Source: Synechococcus sp. BSA11S
GTDB taxonomy: Bacteria; Cyanobacteriota; Cyanobacteriia; PCC-6307; Cyanobiaceae
Assembly: GCF_014224355.1 (NCBI RefSeq)
Contig: NZ_VNWP01000015.1
Location: 1 to 61,510 of the forward strand
DNA length: 61,510 bases
Reading direction: 5' to 3'
Numbering within the stretch: position 1 is the stretch's first letter; each line of letters opens with the position of its first letter. Below, in pieces: positions 1-7,650 of the stretch. The position numbers were made by a program, and so were the translations under genes. The notes under the pieces were generated by a model. The model ran no database searches. It worked only from the letters and a program-made list of their open reading frames with translations, and was not told where the DNA came from.

Positions 1-108
1 GCGACCTTGGCCTTGAACTCGGGACTGTGGGTGCGGCGCTTGCTCATTGGTGGGAGCCCCTTTCAGGGGCGGTGCCCCGCCTCAGAGGTTAACGATGGGG
101 GCTGTCCA
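1..108 (-). mobile_element. Left end of an IS3-family insertion sequence (partial)
   Basis: The reverse strand begins an open frame at 47 reading MSKRRTHSPEFKAKVA, the typical N-terminus of the small OrfA (helix-turn-helix) protein of IS3-family elements. It runs off the window after 16 codons. About 60 bases further out the sequence ends in TGGACAGCCCCC (reverse strand, 108 to 97), which has the form of an IS3-family terminal inverted repeat. The rest of the element, including OrfB with the DDE domain, lies outside the window, so intactness cannot be judged. The family call rests on the OrfA start and the terminus. Confidence 0.75.
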
Positions 109-279
109 GAAAAGCCAGACCACCTCACTGCGCACATCAGCCATTACGTCCGTACAGAGGTTTGCACGGTTACTCTTCACCAACTCGCGTGGTGGAAAAG
201 ATGGTCAAATTGGAAAAGCTTAAGGCTATCAAGCAGAGTGGGGACATGGATCAGGGTGTTAAACCAGTTCATATAAGCC

Positions 280-1416
280 TCAGGAGAACGACGTTTTTAG
301 GATTTCACTCAACCTAGTGAGCTCTGCCCCTTCTATGAGTATGACATCACATCGTTGAGCTAGCTCACGTGCTGATGGTGTAAACACAGAGCTGATGATT
401 ACAAGGCCCGCGTCTCGTTGATAATACTGTACGGCAGCATGCACTTCCTGAACTGCCTTGTTGCCTACAGGATGGCCATATCTCTTTGCTTGGATAACTA
501 GACTTCTATTGCTATATATAGCTAGTATGTCACCGCCTTGGTCTCCTGTCTTTGGGGTCCCGTAAATGTTTGTGCAACCTGCTTCGCCAAGCTTTTTTAT
601 CAAATAATGCTCAAATTCCTCTCCGTTCATACTTTTGAAGTCTGCCGACTGATAATTCTGACGGCTTGAATAATAATCACTGAAGGTATCTTTTAGCACA
701 TCTTTAAGAATCGGCTTAAGTCTGAGCAAAGAAAGCATACTGGGACTATCGGATATACCACCAAATCCATCCGCATTTCCAAACATATATATGTATAATT
801 CATTAAGATGGTTGTTGCCTCTGGCCAATATCTTCTCTGAAACAACATCGATTTCATCTTGCAGGCTGTCCCAACTCTCATCTCCATACTCATCTCTTAA
901 GGACACTTTCCTGTAAGCAATCTCGACAAATCTATCGATATAGTTCTGATACCGAGCATGAATTTCATTGCGAAAGCGCGCTAGTTTCTGATTATATTCT
1001 TTGGCGCGCAGCAATTCTTGTGACTGAGCTTCTATTTTTGCCGCCTCCACATGTGCGGCGACACGATGCCTTAGATGTTCAAGTAGTTGCACATATTCAC
1101 GTGGTGCCGTACGAGCCCAATTATCAAGATCGTATCCCCTAGGAGCCAGGCCCGACTGCCCTGCTGCATTGGCTACTGCAATTAAGCACTTTTTTACAGC
1201 TAACTCTTGTTCATGGTGATCCCTTACTGTTGCAAGACTAATCTCAATGTTATTCGCATATTGGATTGCTAGGTCTATATTTTTACTTTTTGACTCTTTT
1301 GCTTTAAATGAAGCCCTTGAGTCAGCCCGCGGCCTAGTGCCCCGAAGCATCCTGATCCAGAATACAATGAATATAGCTGCAGCCAATAGCAACAACGGAG
1401 CAAGGATGGCCTCCAT
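280..1416 (-). CDS. Membrane-anchored Mrr-like restriction endonuclease
   Basis: This 378-residue protein has one N-terminal membrane helix (about residues 5-24), a long charged helical region (about 40-200) and a C-terminal Mrr-type nuclease domain (about 262-378). The domain shows the PD-(D/E)xK variant of this family: acidic residues in GDQGGDI (292-296) followed by Q309-A-K311. Mrr-family proteins cut modified or foreign DNA, so a defence role is likely; a membrane anchor also occurs in Mrr-like proteins of unknown function. The gene is clearly AT-richer than its neighbours and lies between an IS3 end and a phage-type integrase, so it is probably island cargo. No methyltransferase partner is visible. 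Confidence 0.8.
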   Translation of the reverse strand: MEAILAPLLLLAAAIFIVFWIRMLRGTRPRADSRASFKAKESKSKNIDLAIQYANNIEISLATVRDHHEQELAVKKCLIAVANAAGQSGLAPRGYDLDNWARTAPREYVQLLEHLRHRVAAHVEAAKIEAQSQELLRAKEYNQKLARFRNEIHARYQNYIDRFVEIAYRKVSLRDEYGDESWDSLQDEIDVVSEKILARGNNHLNELYIYMFGNADGFGGISDSPSMLSLLRLKPILKDVLKDTFSDYYSSRQNYQSADFKSMNGEEFEHYLIKKLGEAGCTNIYGTPKTGDQGGDILAIYSNRSLVIQAKRYGHPVGNKAVQEVHAAVQYYQRDAGLVIISSVFTPSARELAQRCDVILIEGAELTRLSEILKTSFS

Positions 1417-1635
1417 GGCGCTTTTACCGGAGAAAGTTCATATTCTTTTTCATTCTACATGGCATTGGAAGCTTCACCGACATACCCGATAATTGCAACT
1501 CAAAACCCACCTTGATTAGCCAGAATACGTCGCCAGACACTCCCTGCGGCCAAACGGATGGGATAGGTAACATTTTTCCTGAACCCTTGGGAGGGGACCG
1601 TCATTGGTTCCAAGATTATTGCGCATGGTTGATGG

Positions 1636-2652
1636 CTATACAAGTAGCGCCTCGAATTCCTTCTCCGTAATCCACTTCTGATAGGTGAGGGTATGCACCA
1701 TCAGGGAATGACCGAGGGACCTGGCTGCCATGCTGTCCTTAATCTGGGGTTGATGGATTAGACGCAAGGCTCCAGCGTGCCTTAAGTCGTATGGCTTGAA
1801 GGCGATTCCTGCCCGTTTAAAAACTTTGCACCACTTCCCACCCAGCGTCTTGTTCTCAAGATTTAGGTCAACATCTGGCAGAATTCTCGGGCCAAGCCTG
1901 TCCATCCACCCTCGCTTCGTGGGAAGGCAAAGCCTGGCACCTGTTTTTCCGCTTTCGACGTACAGCAGTTGATCGCGCTGCTTTGCCCTGAAGATCTCTG
2001 AAGGCCGGGTCGCGTAGATGGCCATGACGCCATAACCCCATTTCCATGGTTCAGGGATCAGCTCCCATGCATCCAGAATCTCCTGCTCTGTTGGGATCGT
2101 GCGCGGCTTGGCGTCACGATGGCCCACGTACCCCTTCCCAAGCTGTCGAAGCTCCCCAGCGAGCTTCTGATCGCCCTGAGACCGTGCAAGGGCTCCACAG
2201 GCGATCCCTGCCCTTAGGCGCTGCCGAGAACCCGCAGGGAAGCCCATGACGAGCGATCGGAGAGCGCATCGGCCATATGGCGCCTCGGCTGGTAGCCGGC
2301 GCAAGGGGTAGCCGTAGTCCTCAGTCCAGTTCGTCGCCCCTGGTCGCCGTTCGCCGTGCTCCTGCCTAAGAGCCTCGATCGCGTCATGAAACGTCACGCG
2401 CCGCTTCAGCCGGGATTTCATCCACTCACTCGGATCGAACGTGCCCGCCTGGATCTGGTCATTCACAAGGATGGCCAGTGCTTCGGCGCGGATCAGACCC
2501 TCCTCACTGAAAGGGATTCCAGGGCTGAGTCTCTTGAGAACACCATCCTGGCTGTACCTCAAGCGGATGGTGCCGCGGCCTGATGAGAGCTCCAGGCGGA
2601 CGCGGGACTTCTTTTGGCGAAGGTTCGTGTTGATGGTTTCAAGGAGGTCCAT
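1636..2652 (-). CDS. Tyrosine recombinase (phage-type integrase)
   Basis: The C-terminal half carries the tyrosine-recombinase signature: the first catalytic Arg in YATRPSE, the second box as YDLRHAGAL (Tyr where His is most common), then LGHS and the nucleophile Tyr324 in TLTYQKWI. Length is 338 residues. The ATG start (reverse complement of 2650-2652) was chosen because the open frame continues upstream only by running antisense through the neighbouring tRNA-Ser. The gene starts about 60 bases from the 5' end of that tRNA and reads away from it, as integrases of tRNA-targeted elements often do. It probably moved the adjacent island carrying the Mrr-like nuclease; the far attachment site is not in the window. 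Confidence 0.85.
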   Translation of the reverse strand: MDLLETINTNLRQKKSRVRLELSSGRGTIRLRYSQDGVLKRLSPGIPFSEEGLIRAEALAILVNDQIQAGTFDPSEWMKSRLKRRVTFHDAIEALRQEHGERRPGATNWTEDYGYPLRRLPAEAPYGRCALRSLVMGFPAGSRQRLRAGIACGALARSQGDQKLAGELRQLGKGYVGHRDAKPRTIPTEQEILDAWELIPEPWKWGYGVMAIYATRPSEIFRAKQRDQLLYVESGKTGARLCLPTKRGWMDRLGPRILPDVDLNLENKTLGGKWCKVFKRAGIAFKPYDLRHAGALRLIHQPQIKDSMAARSLGHSLMVHTLTYQKWITEKEFEALLV

Positions 2653-2712
2653 GAGGGAAGGCCAAGGTTCGTTTCTTCCCTTTCCCCTGGCGGTAAACTC
2701 CCGAAACCCCCT

Positions 2713-2797
2713 GGAGGGGTGGTCGAGTGGTTGATGGCTCCGGTCTTGAAAACCGGCGAAGGGAAACCTTCCGCGGGTTCGAATCCCGCCCCCTCCG
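2713..2797 (+). tRNA. tRNA-Ser(UGA)
   Basis: This 85-base sequence folds as a class II tRNA. The acceptor stem GGAGGGG pairs perfectly with CCCCTCC. The anticodon stem is CCGGT/ACCGG with the loop containing TGA (serine). There is a long variable arm (CGAAGGGAAACCTTCCGC) and a T-arm GCGGG-TTCGAAT-CCCGC. The discriminator base is G. CCA is not encoded. It is the likely integration target of the recombinase next to it. Confidence 0.97.
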
Positions 2798-2877
2798 TTC
2801 CCCGCAGGCTCCGCGCCTCCCTGGAGTGATCCCGAAACTGCCGCTAGCGTCGGGCCGCTTCTGATCCGAACAGCGCC

Positions 2878-4041
2878 ATGAGACGCACCCGTTGGCTGCT
2901 GCCGGTTCTGCTGCTCTGCGGGCTGCTGCTGGCGATGGTCCCGGCCCTGCCCTCGCCCAGCGCCGCCCAGGGCTCCCGCTCCGAAGTCCGGGGCGTCTGG
3001 ATGACCACCAACGACATGACCACCATGCGCGATCGCTCCAAGTTGCGAGCAGCGATGGAGCAGCTGAACGAGATGCACGTCAACACCGTCTACCCGGTGG
3101 TGTGGAATTCCGGCTATGCCATTCACACCAGCGAGGTGACCAGGGAGCGCAAGATTCAGTCGTTTTCCTACAAGGGGCTGGAAGGACAGGACATCATCGC
3201 CGATGTGATCAGCGAGGGGCATGACAAAGGCATGCTCGTGATCCCCTGGTTTGAATTCGGCTTCATGGCCCCGCCGTTTTCAGAGCTGGCCCTGCAGCAC
3301 CCCACCTGGCTCACCCAGCGGAAGGACGGCAGCCGCACCTCGATCAGTGCCGCCGGAGAAGTGGTGTGGCTGAACCCATTCAGACCGGAGGTGCAGAAGT
3401 TCATCACCGAGCTGGTGATGGAAGTGGTGGAGAACTACGACGGCGATGGCATCCAGTTCGACGATCACATGAGCCTGCCGAACGAGTTCGGCTACGACAG
3501 CTACACCAAAGCGCTCTACACCAGGGAAACCGGTCGCGCCGTGCCGAGCAACCCCATGGATCAGGCCTGGATCAAGTGGCGCGCTGACAAGATCAGTGCG
3601 TTCATGGTCGAGCTGCACAAGGCCGTGCGTGCCAAGCAGCCCAAAGCCATCGTCTCCGTTTCCCCCAACTACTACGACTTCGCCTACAAACTCCAACTTC
3701 AGGACTGGCTGGGTTGGGTGCGGCGCAACATCGTCGATGAGGTGATCGTGCAGCTCTACCGCCCCGATGTGGCCAGCTTTGCCAAGGAGGTGGCGCGCCC
3801 GGAGATCGCGGAAAGCAAGAAGAAGATCCCCACGGCGATCGGGGTGATGACGGGGCTGCGCACCAAGCCCAGCTCGATGCAGTTGATCCAGGCGCAGGTG
3901 CAGACGGCCCAGCAGCGGGGGCTCGGGGTTGCGTTCTTCTATTTCGAATCGCTCTGGAACTCCACGGCTGAACCGGAAGACCTGCGCCGTGCGGGCTTCC
4001 TCTCCCTGTTTCCCAGCGCCGCGCCCCGCACACCGCTCTGA
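2878..4041 (+). CDS. Exported glycoside hydrolase-like family 10 (GHL10) protein
   Basis: The first about 30 residues are a signal peptide (RRTR, a Leu-rich core, then SAAQ), so the mature protein is secreted or periplasmic. The rest is a single TIM-barrel domain of the GHL10 (formerly DUF187, YngK-like) type. It opens with EVRGVWMTTND and contains the conserved AMEQLNEMHVNTVYPVVW stretch, the WLNPFRPEVQKFI motif and DGIQFDDHM, whose acidic residues are the candidate catalytic site. At 387 residues it has the usual family length. Members act on peptidoglycan-related or other polysaccharides, but the substrate here cannot be read from the sequence. It lies 80 bases after tRNA-Ser with no obvious operon partner. 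Confidence 0.85.
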   Translation: MRRTRWLLPVLLLCGLLLAMVPALPSPSAAQGSRSEVRGVWMTTNDMTTMRDRSKLRAAMEQLNEMHVNTVYPVVWNSGYAIHTSEVTRERKIQSFSYKGLEGQDIIADVISEGHDKGMLVIPWFEFGFMAPPFSELALQHPTWLTQRKDGSRTSISAAGEVVWLNPFRPEVQKFITELVMEVVENYDGDGIQFDDHMSLPNEFGYDSYTKALYTRETGRAVPSNPMDQAWIKWRADKISAFMVELHKAVRAKQPKAIVSVSPNYYDFAYKLQLQDWLGWVRRNIVDEVIVQLYRPDVASFAKEVARPEIAESKKKIPTAIGVMTGLRTKPSSMQLIQAQVQTAQQRGLGVAFFYFESLWNSTAEPEDLRRAGFLSLFPSAAPRTPL

Positions 4042-4529
4042 AGCAGCTGGATGAAGCAACGTCTCTGCGAATGAAGAGCAGTTGCAGGCCATGAAGAGCG
4101 GTTGCGAACTGAGGCGCACCTCTTGCCACTGCCCTCGCCCCGACCGAAGCTGATCTCATCGGGATTCGGAGGTTCCAGACCATGGAAGACACCCCCCCTC
4201 AGCAGCCACCAGGAGTGCGCTGACGATCCGGCCCCTGCTCCAACACTTCTCCTCGCATCACTGGTTTTCCTGGCGTGTGACGCCGTCGCCGTCCACTGCA
4301 TCGTTCACGAGACTGGTTGCAGCGCAACCAGCTCCAGGTGCCCCGGACCCAACGGGAAACCCCACTGGACCCATGGCCCCAGGTGCCAACGTCAGCAACT
4401 CCGCCCCCACACCGATCCACAACCAGAGCCCGGTGGCCTCGTCACCGGGCTTTTTGCTGCCAGACCACTGGCCATCAATCACTGGCCATCACCGTTCGAT
4501 CAGACTGGATCTGCCCCTGCCACGGCTCC
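4042..4529. other. Intergenic region with no recognised gene
   Basis: No convincing protein-coding frame is seen in these 488 bases. Two imperfect 15-base direct repeats (ATGAAGAGCAGTTGC and ATGAAGAGCGGTTGC) lie 20 bases apart at 4071 and 4091. A strong intrinsic terminator at 4427-4455 has no recognised gene within 380 bases upstream on its strand, so a short untranslated RNA could end there. Confidence 0.5.
4427..4455 (+). terminator. Rho-independent terminator
   Basis: A perfect 9-bp stem (AGCCCGGTG / CACCGGGCT) with a 7-base loop is followed directly by TTTTTG on the plus strand. The transcript it ends is unknown: the GHL10 gene stops 386 bases earlier, so either a long 3' leader or an unrecognised small RNA is served. 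Confidence 0.8.
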
Positions 4530-5072
4530 ATGGCGTCCACCCTGCTCGAGCAGTTGCACCGCTGGGGCTTCACGCGGGCGGGCTGGCTCGACAACCGCCA
4601 CGGCGAATGGTGGCTGCTGGCCCAGCTGCTGCTGATCGCGGCCCATCTGCTGCCCCCCTGGCCGACACCTGAATCCCTCGGCGTGGACTGGCCGCTGCCG
4701 TTGCGCCTGGGGGGGCTTGGGCTCTTGCTGGCAGGGCTGCTGTTGGCCCTCAAGGCCGGGCTGCAACTGGGCAGCAGCCTCACCCCCCTGCCCCAGCCCA
4801 TGCCCGGAGCGGCCCTGGTCACCGAGGGGGCCTACGGGCGCTGCCGCCATCCGCTCTACCAGGCCGTACTCGTGTGCTCGCTCGGGGTGGTCCTGGCCCT
4901 GGGGAGCCTGCTTCATCTCGCTCTGCTGCTGGCCCTGGCCCTGGTGCTTGGCGCCAAGGCCCGGCGGGAGGAGCGGGGGCTGGCGGACGCCCATGCCGAC
5001 TACCCCGCCTACCGGGCCAGCACGCCGGCGATCATTCCAGGGCTGCCCTGGCTCGACTGGCGCACGCTCTGA
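4530..5072 (+). CDS. Isoprenylcysteine carboxyl methyltransferase-like membrane protein
   Basis: This 180-residue protein has about four hydrophobic segments. It ends with the methyltransferase signature of the ICMT/phospholipid methyltransferase superfamily: GAYGRCRHPLYQAVL (about residues 102-116), then a conserved EE (KARREERGL) and a Tyr-rich DYPAYRAS stretch. These residues form the SAM-binding site in this superfamily. The acceptor substrate is not predictable. The ATG at the start of MASTLLEQ was preferred to a longer frame because the extension runs through the terminator hairpin. The next gene is an Rrf2 regulator 72 bases downstream on the same strand. Confidence 0.75.
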   Translation: MASTLLEQLHRWGFTRAGWLDNRHGEWWLLAQLLLIAAHLLPPWPTPESLGVDWPLPLRLGGLGLLLAGLLLALKAGLQLGSSLTPLPQPMPGAALVTEGAYGRCRHPLYQAVLVCSLGVVLALGSLLHLALLLALALVLGAKARREERGLADAHADYPAYRASTPAIIPGLPWLDWRTL

Positions 5073-5144
5073 GGGGATGTCCCCATACCCCAGGCGGTCA
5101 ACGTGGATTGATGTCCAGAATGGGACTGGAGAGCCAGGGCCTGC

Positions 5145-5576
5145 GTGACCTTCAGCACCAAGACCGCGTACGGACTGGTCGCCCTGATCGAGCTGGCTGA
5201 TGTCCACGCCGACGGTGGTGTGCTCCAGACAGGAGAAATCGCCCGCCGCCAGGGAATTCCTGAGCGCTATCTCGAGCAGATGCTCTCCAGCCTGCGCCGC
5301 CGCGGACTGCTGCGCAGCATCCGCGGGCCCAGGGGTGGCTTCCAGCTGACCAGACCCCCCGAGACGATCACCGTCGCCGAGGTGTTCACCTGCCTGGAGG
5401 GGGCTGCAGCGGCTCAGCCCGAGCACCAGCACTGCACGGGTGCCTTTCAGGTGCTGACCGCGCTGGCCCAGAAGGTGGAGCAGGCCCGCACCAGGGTGCT
5501 GGCGGCCACCACCCTCCAGCAGTTGCTGGAGCAGCGGAATGCCATGGCCAGGCCGCCCCTGATGTACCACATCTGA
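5145..5576 (+). CDS. Rrf2-family transcriptional regulator
   Basis: The 143-residue protein begins MTFSTKTAYGLVALIELA, the family's N-terminal winged-helix start, followed by the recognition region IPERYLEQMLSSLRRRGLLRSIRGPRGGFQL (the wing). Rrf2 proteins regulate iron-sulfur, cysteine or redox genes. Only two cysteines are present in the effector region (Cys83 and Cys97), not the three-cysteine set that binds an iron-sulfur cluster in IscR and NsrR, so cluster binding is uncertain. The start codon is GTG. It sits downstream of the ICMT-like gene and converges on the broken CDF transporter; targets are not evident. Confidence 0.85.
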   Translation: MTFSTKTAYGLVALIELADVHADGGVLQTGEIARRQGIPERYLEQMLSSLRRRGLLRSIRGPRGGFQLTRPPETITVAEVFTCLEGAAAAQPEHQHCTGAFQVLTALAQKVEQARTRVLAATTLQQLLEQRNAMARPPLMYHI

Positions 5577-5583
5577 ACGCCAT

Positions 5584-6163
5584 TCAATCCGGCTCCGGCG
5601 CTCCTGAGCTCGGTGATGCCGTCGCGGGTGGTTCCAGTTGCAGGGTGCTGTGGGCGATGCCGATCCGGGCCAGTCGTCGTTTGGCCTCATGCAGCAACTC
5701 CCAGCCACTCCAGGCCACCACCAAGCCCACACCGATCGCCGTGATCGGATCCAGCCAGCTCCAGCCCGTGATCCAGCAGCCGCTGCAGGCCCTCCACGAT
5801 CACCACCGCGGCTGCCATCAGAATCAGCACCGCGTTGACCAGCGACGCCAGCTGGGTGCTGCGCCCAAAGCCGTAGCTGAAGCGGCGGGTGGCCGGACGG
5901 GCGCTGAGCCGCTCGGCCCCCCAGCCGAACAGCAGGCCGGCCACCTCGCCGATGTTGTGGACGGCGTCGCCGATCAGCGCCAGGGATCCGAAGGCCACCC
6001 CGATCACCAATTGCAGCCCTGAGAGGCCGCTGTTGAGGATCACGCTCCAGCGAAAGGCGGCGACAGAACCCGGCCGATGCTGGTGCTGGCGGGGGTGAGG
6101 TTGCCGCTGAATCCCCACCGCCGGGTTGAGGGACTCTCCGGGTTTGGAAGGCAGCGGAGCCAT
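5584..6163 (-). pseudogene. Cation diffusion facilitator transporter, broken
   Basis: The N-terminal frame encodes CDF transmembrane segments, with the metal-site motif in ALIGDAVHNIGE (Asp and His/Asp positions of helix 2) and SYGFGRSTQLASLVNAV. After LLDHGLEL the reading frame shifts. The adjacent frame continues with the later membrane segment WLDPITAIGVGLVVAWSGWELLHEAKRR and stops at 5584. The normal fifth helix and most of the cytoplasmic domain are missing, so an internal deletion plus frameshift has inactivated it. CDF proteins export Zn, Co or other divalent ions; this copy is unlikely to work. Confidence 0.8.
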
Positions 6164-6187
6164 GGTGTCAGCCGGAGCGGACAGCCC

Positions 6188-7255
6188 CTAGCGTGGCCTG
6201 GATGAGCGGGCTTCGCGCAGCAGCTGGGAAGGCCTCACGTGAAAACGCTGCTGGAAGTCAACACTGAACAGGCTCTGGGTTCGGTAGCCACAACCGGTTG
6301 CAATGCTTGCCACGTTGTCGCCTGGCAACGGATTCTGCAGCCTCTGCCGGGCCGCCTCAAGCCGTTGGTTTCGGATCCACTGCAGTGGCGTGCAGCCAAG
6401 TCGCTCACGGAACGTGTACTGAAGAGCTCGGCGTGAATAATGACTGTGCTGCTCAAGTTGAGTCAGATTCAGTGGCTCAGTCAGATTTGATTTGATGAAG
6501 TCAAGAAGTTCATCAAACGAATCACGCCCGGCCTGAATTCTCTGGGTCAGGCGCTCGAAGGAGGTATCTTCGCGCAACTCTGGGAAGATCATGGCAGCAA
6601 GCAGCCGATAGATCAGGTCATCGAGCTGAAGCCGGTCCACCAGACTCTGACTGGAGTCGGCCTGCAGATCCGCCATCACGATCGACTGCTTCAGCATGGC
6701 CAGAAGCGTGGCCAGGGAAGGTTCCCTCGATGGCTCCCAGCCGAATGTCTCATGCACCGATTTCACCCAGGGATCAGGTGTCTGAGCGAGGCCAGCCATC
6801 ACGGTTGCCGTCTGCAGGATGCGCCGGCTGTCGAGATGAAAGGTCAGACCACTGAACAGGCTGCTCTGAATCGACAGGGCCTGGCCAGGAAGAATCAGGC
6901 AGGTGCCGAGGCGACAGCTCCAATGGCGTGAGGCCTGCTCAATCTCCTGCTCACCCCCATAACCCAGAAAGACGGACAAGCCGAACTGTTCCGCAACCAG
7001 AATCTGCACGGATGGCAGAATCGATGCTCCCAGAACAATCGAGCCAAGCCGTGAAAGGCGGCCATAGTGCCACCAGTCAATCTCCGGGTCAGCACTCTTC
7101 AGCCTGCATGGAGGCAGAACCCTGCGAAAGAATTCTGCGCTGTCATTGATGTCACCGACCAGTCCCAGGTGACGCTTGAAAGGATTGGCCAGAGAGGCTG
7201 CCTCTGGATGTGCCTCGAACCCCGGGGTCTCAGCAGACGCGACAGAGAGATTCAC
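6188..7255 (-). CDS. AraC-family transcriptional regulator
   Basis: The C-terminal about 105 residues form the double helix-turn-helix DNA-binding domain (LDFIKSNLTEPLNLTQLEQHSHYSRRALQ; GCTPLQWIRNQRLEAARQRL; SIATGCGYRTQSLFSVDFQQRFHVRPSQL). The N-terminal about 240 residues are the ligand or sensor region and resemble no domain I can name. Length is 355 residues with a GTG start. It is transcribed away from the CheB-CheR-PAS gene, with about 395 bases between them. Its targets cannot be deduced. Confidence 0.85.
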   Translation of the reverse strand: MNLSVASAETPGFEAHPEAASLANPFKRHLGLVGDINDSAEFFRRVLPPCRLKSADPEIDWWHYGRLSRLGSIVLGASILPSVQILVAEQFGLSVFLGYGGEQEIEQASRHWSCRLGTCLILPGQALSIQSSLFSGLTFHLDSRRILQTATVMAGLAQTPDPWVKSVHETFGWEPSREPSLATLLAMLKQSIVMADLQADSSQSLVDRLQLDDLIYRLLAAMIFPELREDTSFERLTQRIQAGRDSFDELLDFIKSNLTEPLNLTQLEQHSHYSRRALQYTFRERLGCTPLQWIRNQRLEAARQRLQNPLPGDNVASIATGCGYRTQSLFSVDFQQRFHVRPSQLLREARSSRPR

Positions 7256-7650
7256 AGGATCGTGCGAGGGGAGGGCCCCTGAATGAGAACGGAATGATGC
7301 AGGCCACCAAGCGAGTGGATCAGGATGGAGACACGACGGGGTCAGCCGTTCAGCCTGAACAGACCAGTGCTGGAGTGTTTCTTGATTCCTCCGACAACCA
7401 TGGACAACGACAGGCTACGACTGCGCCATCCGAATCAGCAAGCGAATCAGCAAGCGAATCAGCAAGCGCCGCGGAATCCTTACCAACGGCCAATCAATCA
7501 TTATCGGCCTGGAATAGCCTGAGGCGAATGAGTAGTTGTACCCAGGCAGACAGGCAGGGCGGCCCAGCGTGAGCCTCAGCTTGATCAGCGACTCCGGGCG
7601 CGCAGGGGCGACTAGCTTTGATCCACGGGCAGCAGGGGAGGATCAGGCGG
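7256..7650. other. Divergent intergenic region with short tandem repeat
   Basis: The 395 bases between the AraC regulator and the CheB-CheR gene hold no convincing gene. The notable content is three exact tandem copies of the 12-base unit CGAATCAGCAAG at 7431-7466. Confidence 0.5.
7431..7466 (+). repeat. 12-bp tandem repeat, three exact copies
   Basis: CGAATCAGCAAG occurs three times in direct succession. The unit length is a multiple of three, so it could encode a Ser/Glu-rich repeat in one frame, but no surrounding gene is supported. The copies are probably products of replication slippage. Confidence 0.9.

Noticed and set aside
2653-3222. Upstream extension of the integrase frame
   Set aside because: It runs antisense through tRNA-Ser and the signal peptide of the GHL10 gene and is low-complexity; the recombinase begins at MDLLETIN.
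7431-7466. Possible CRISPR-like array
   Set aside because: Only three contiguous 12-bp units with no spacers and no cas genes; a simple tandem repeat.
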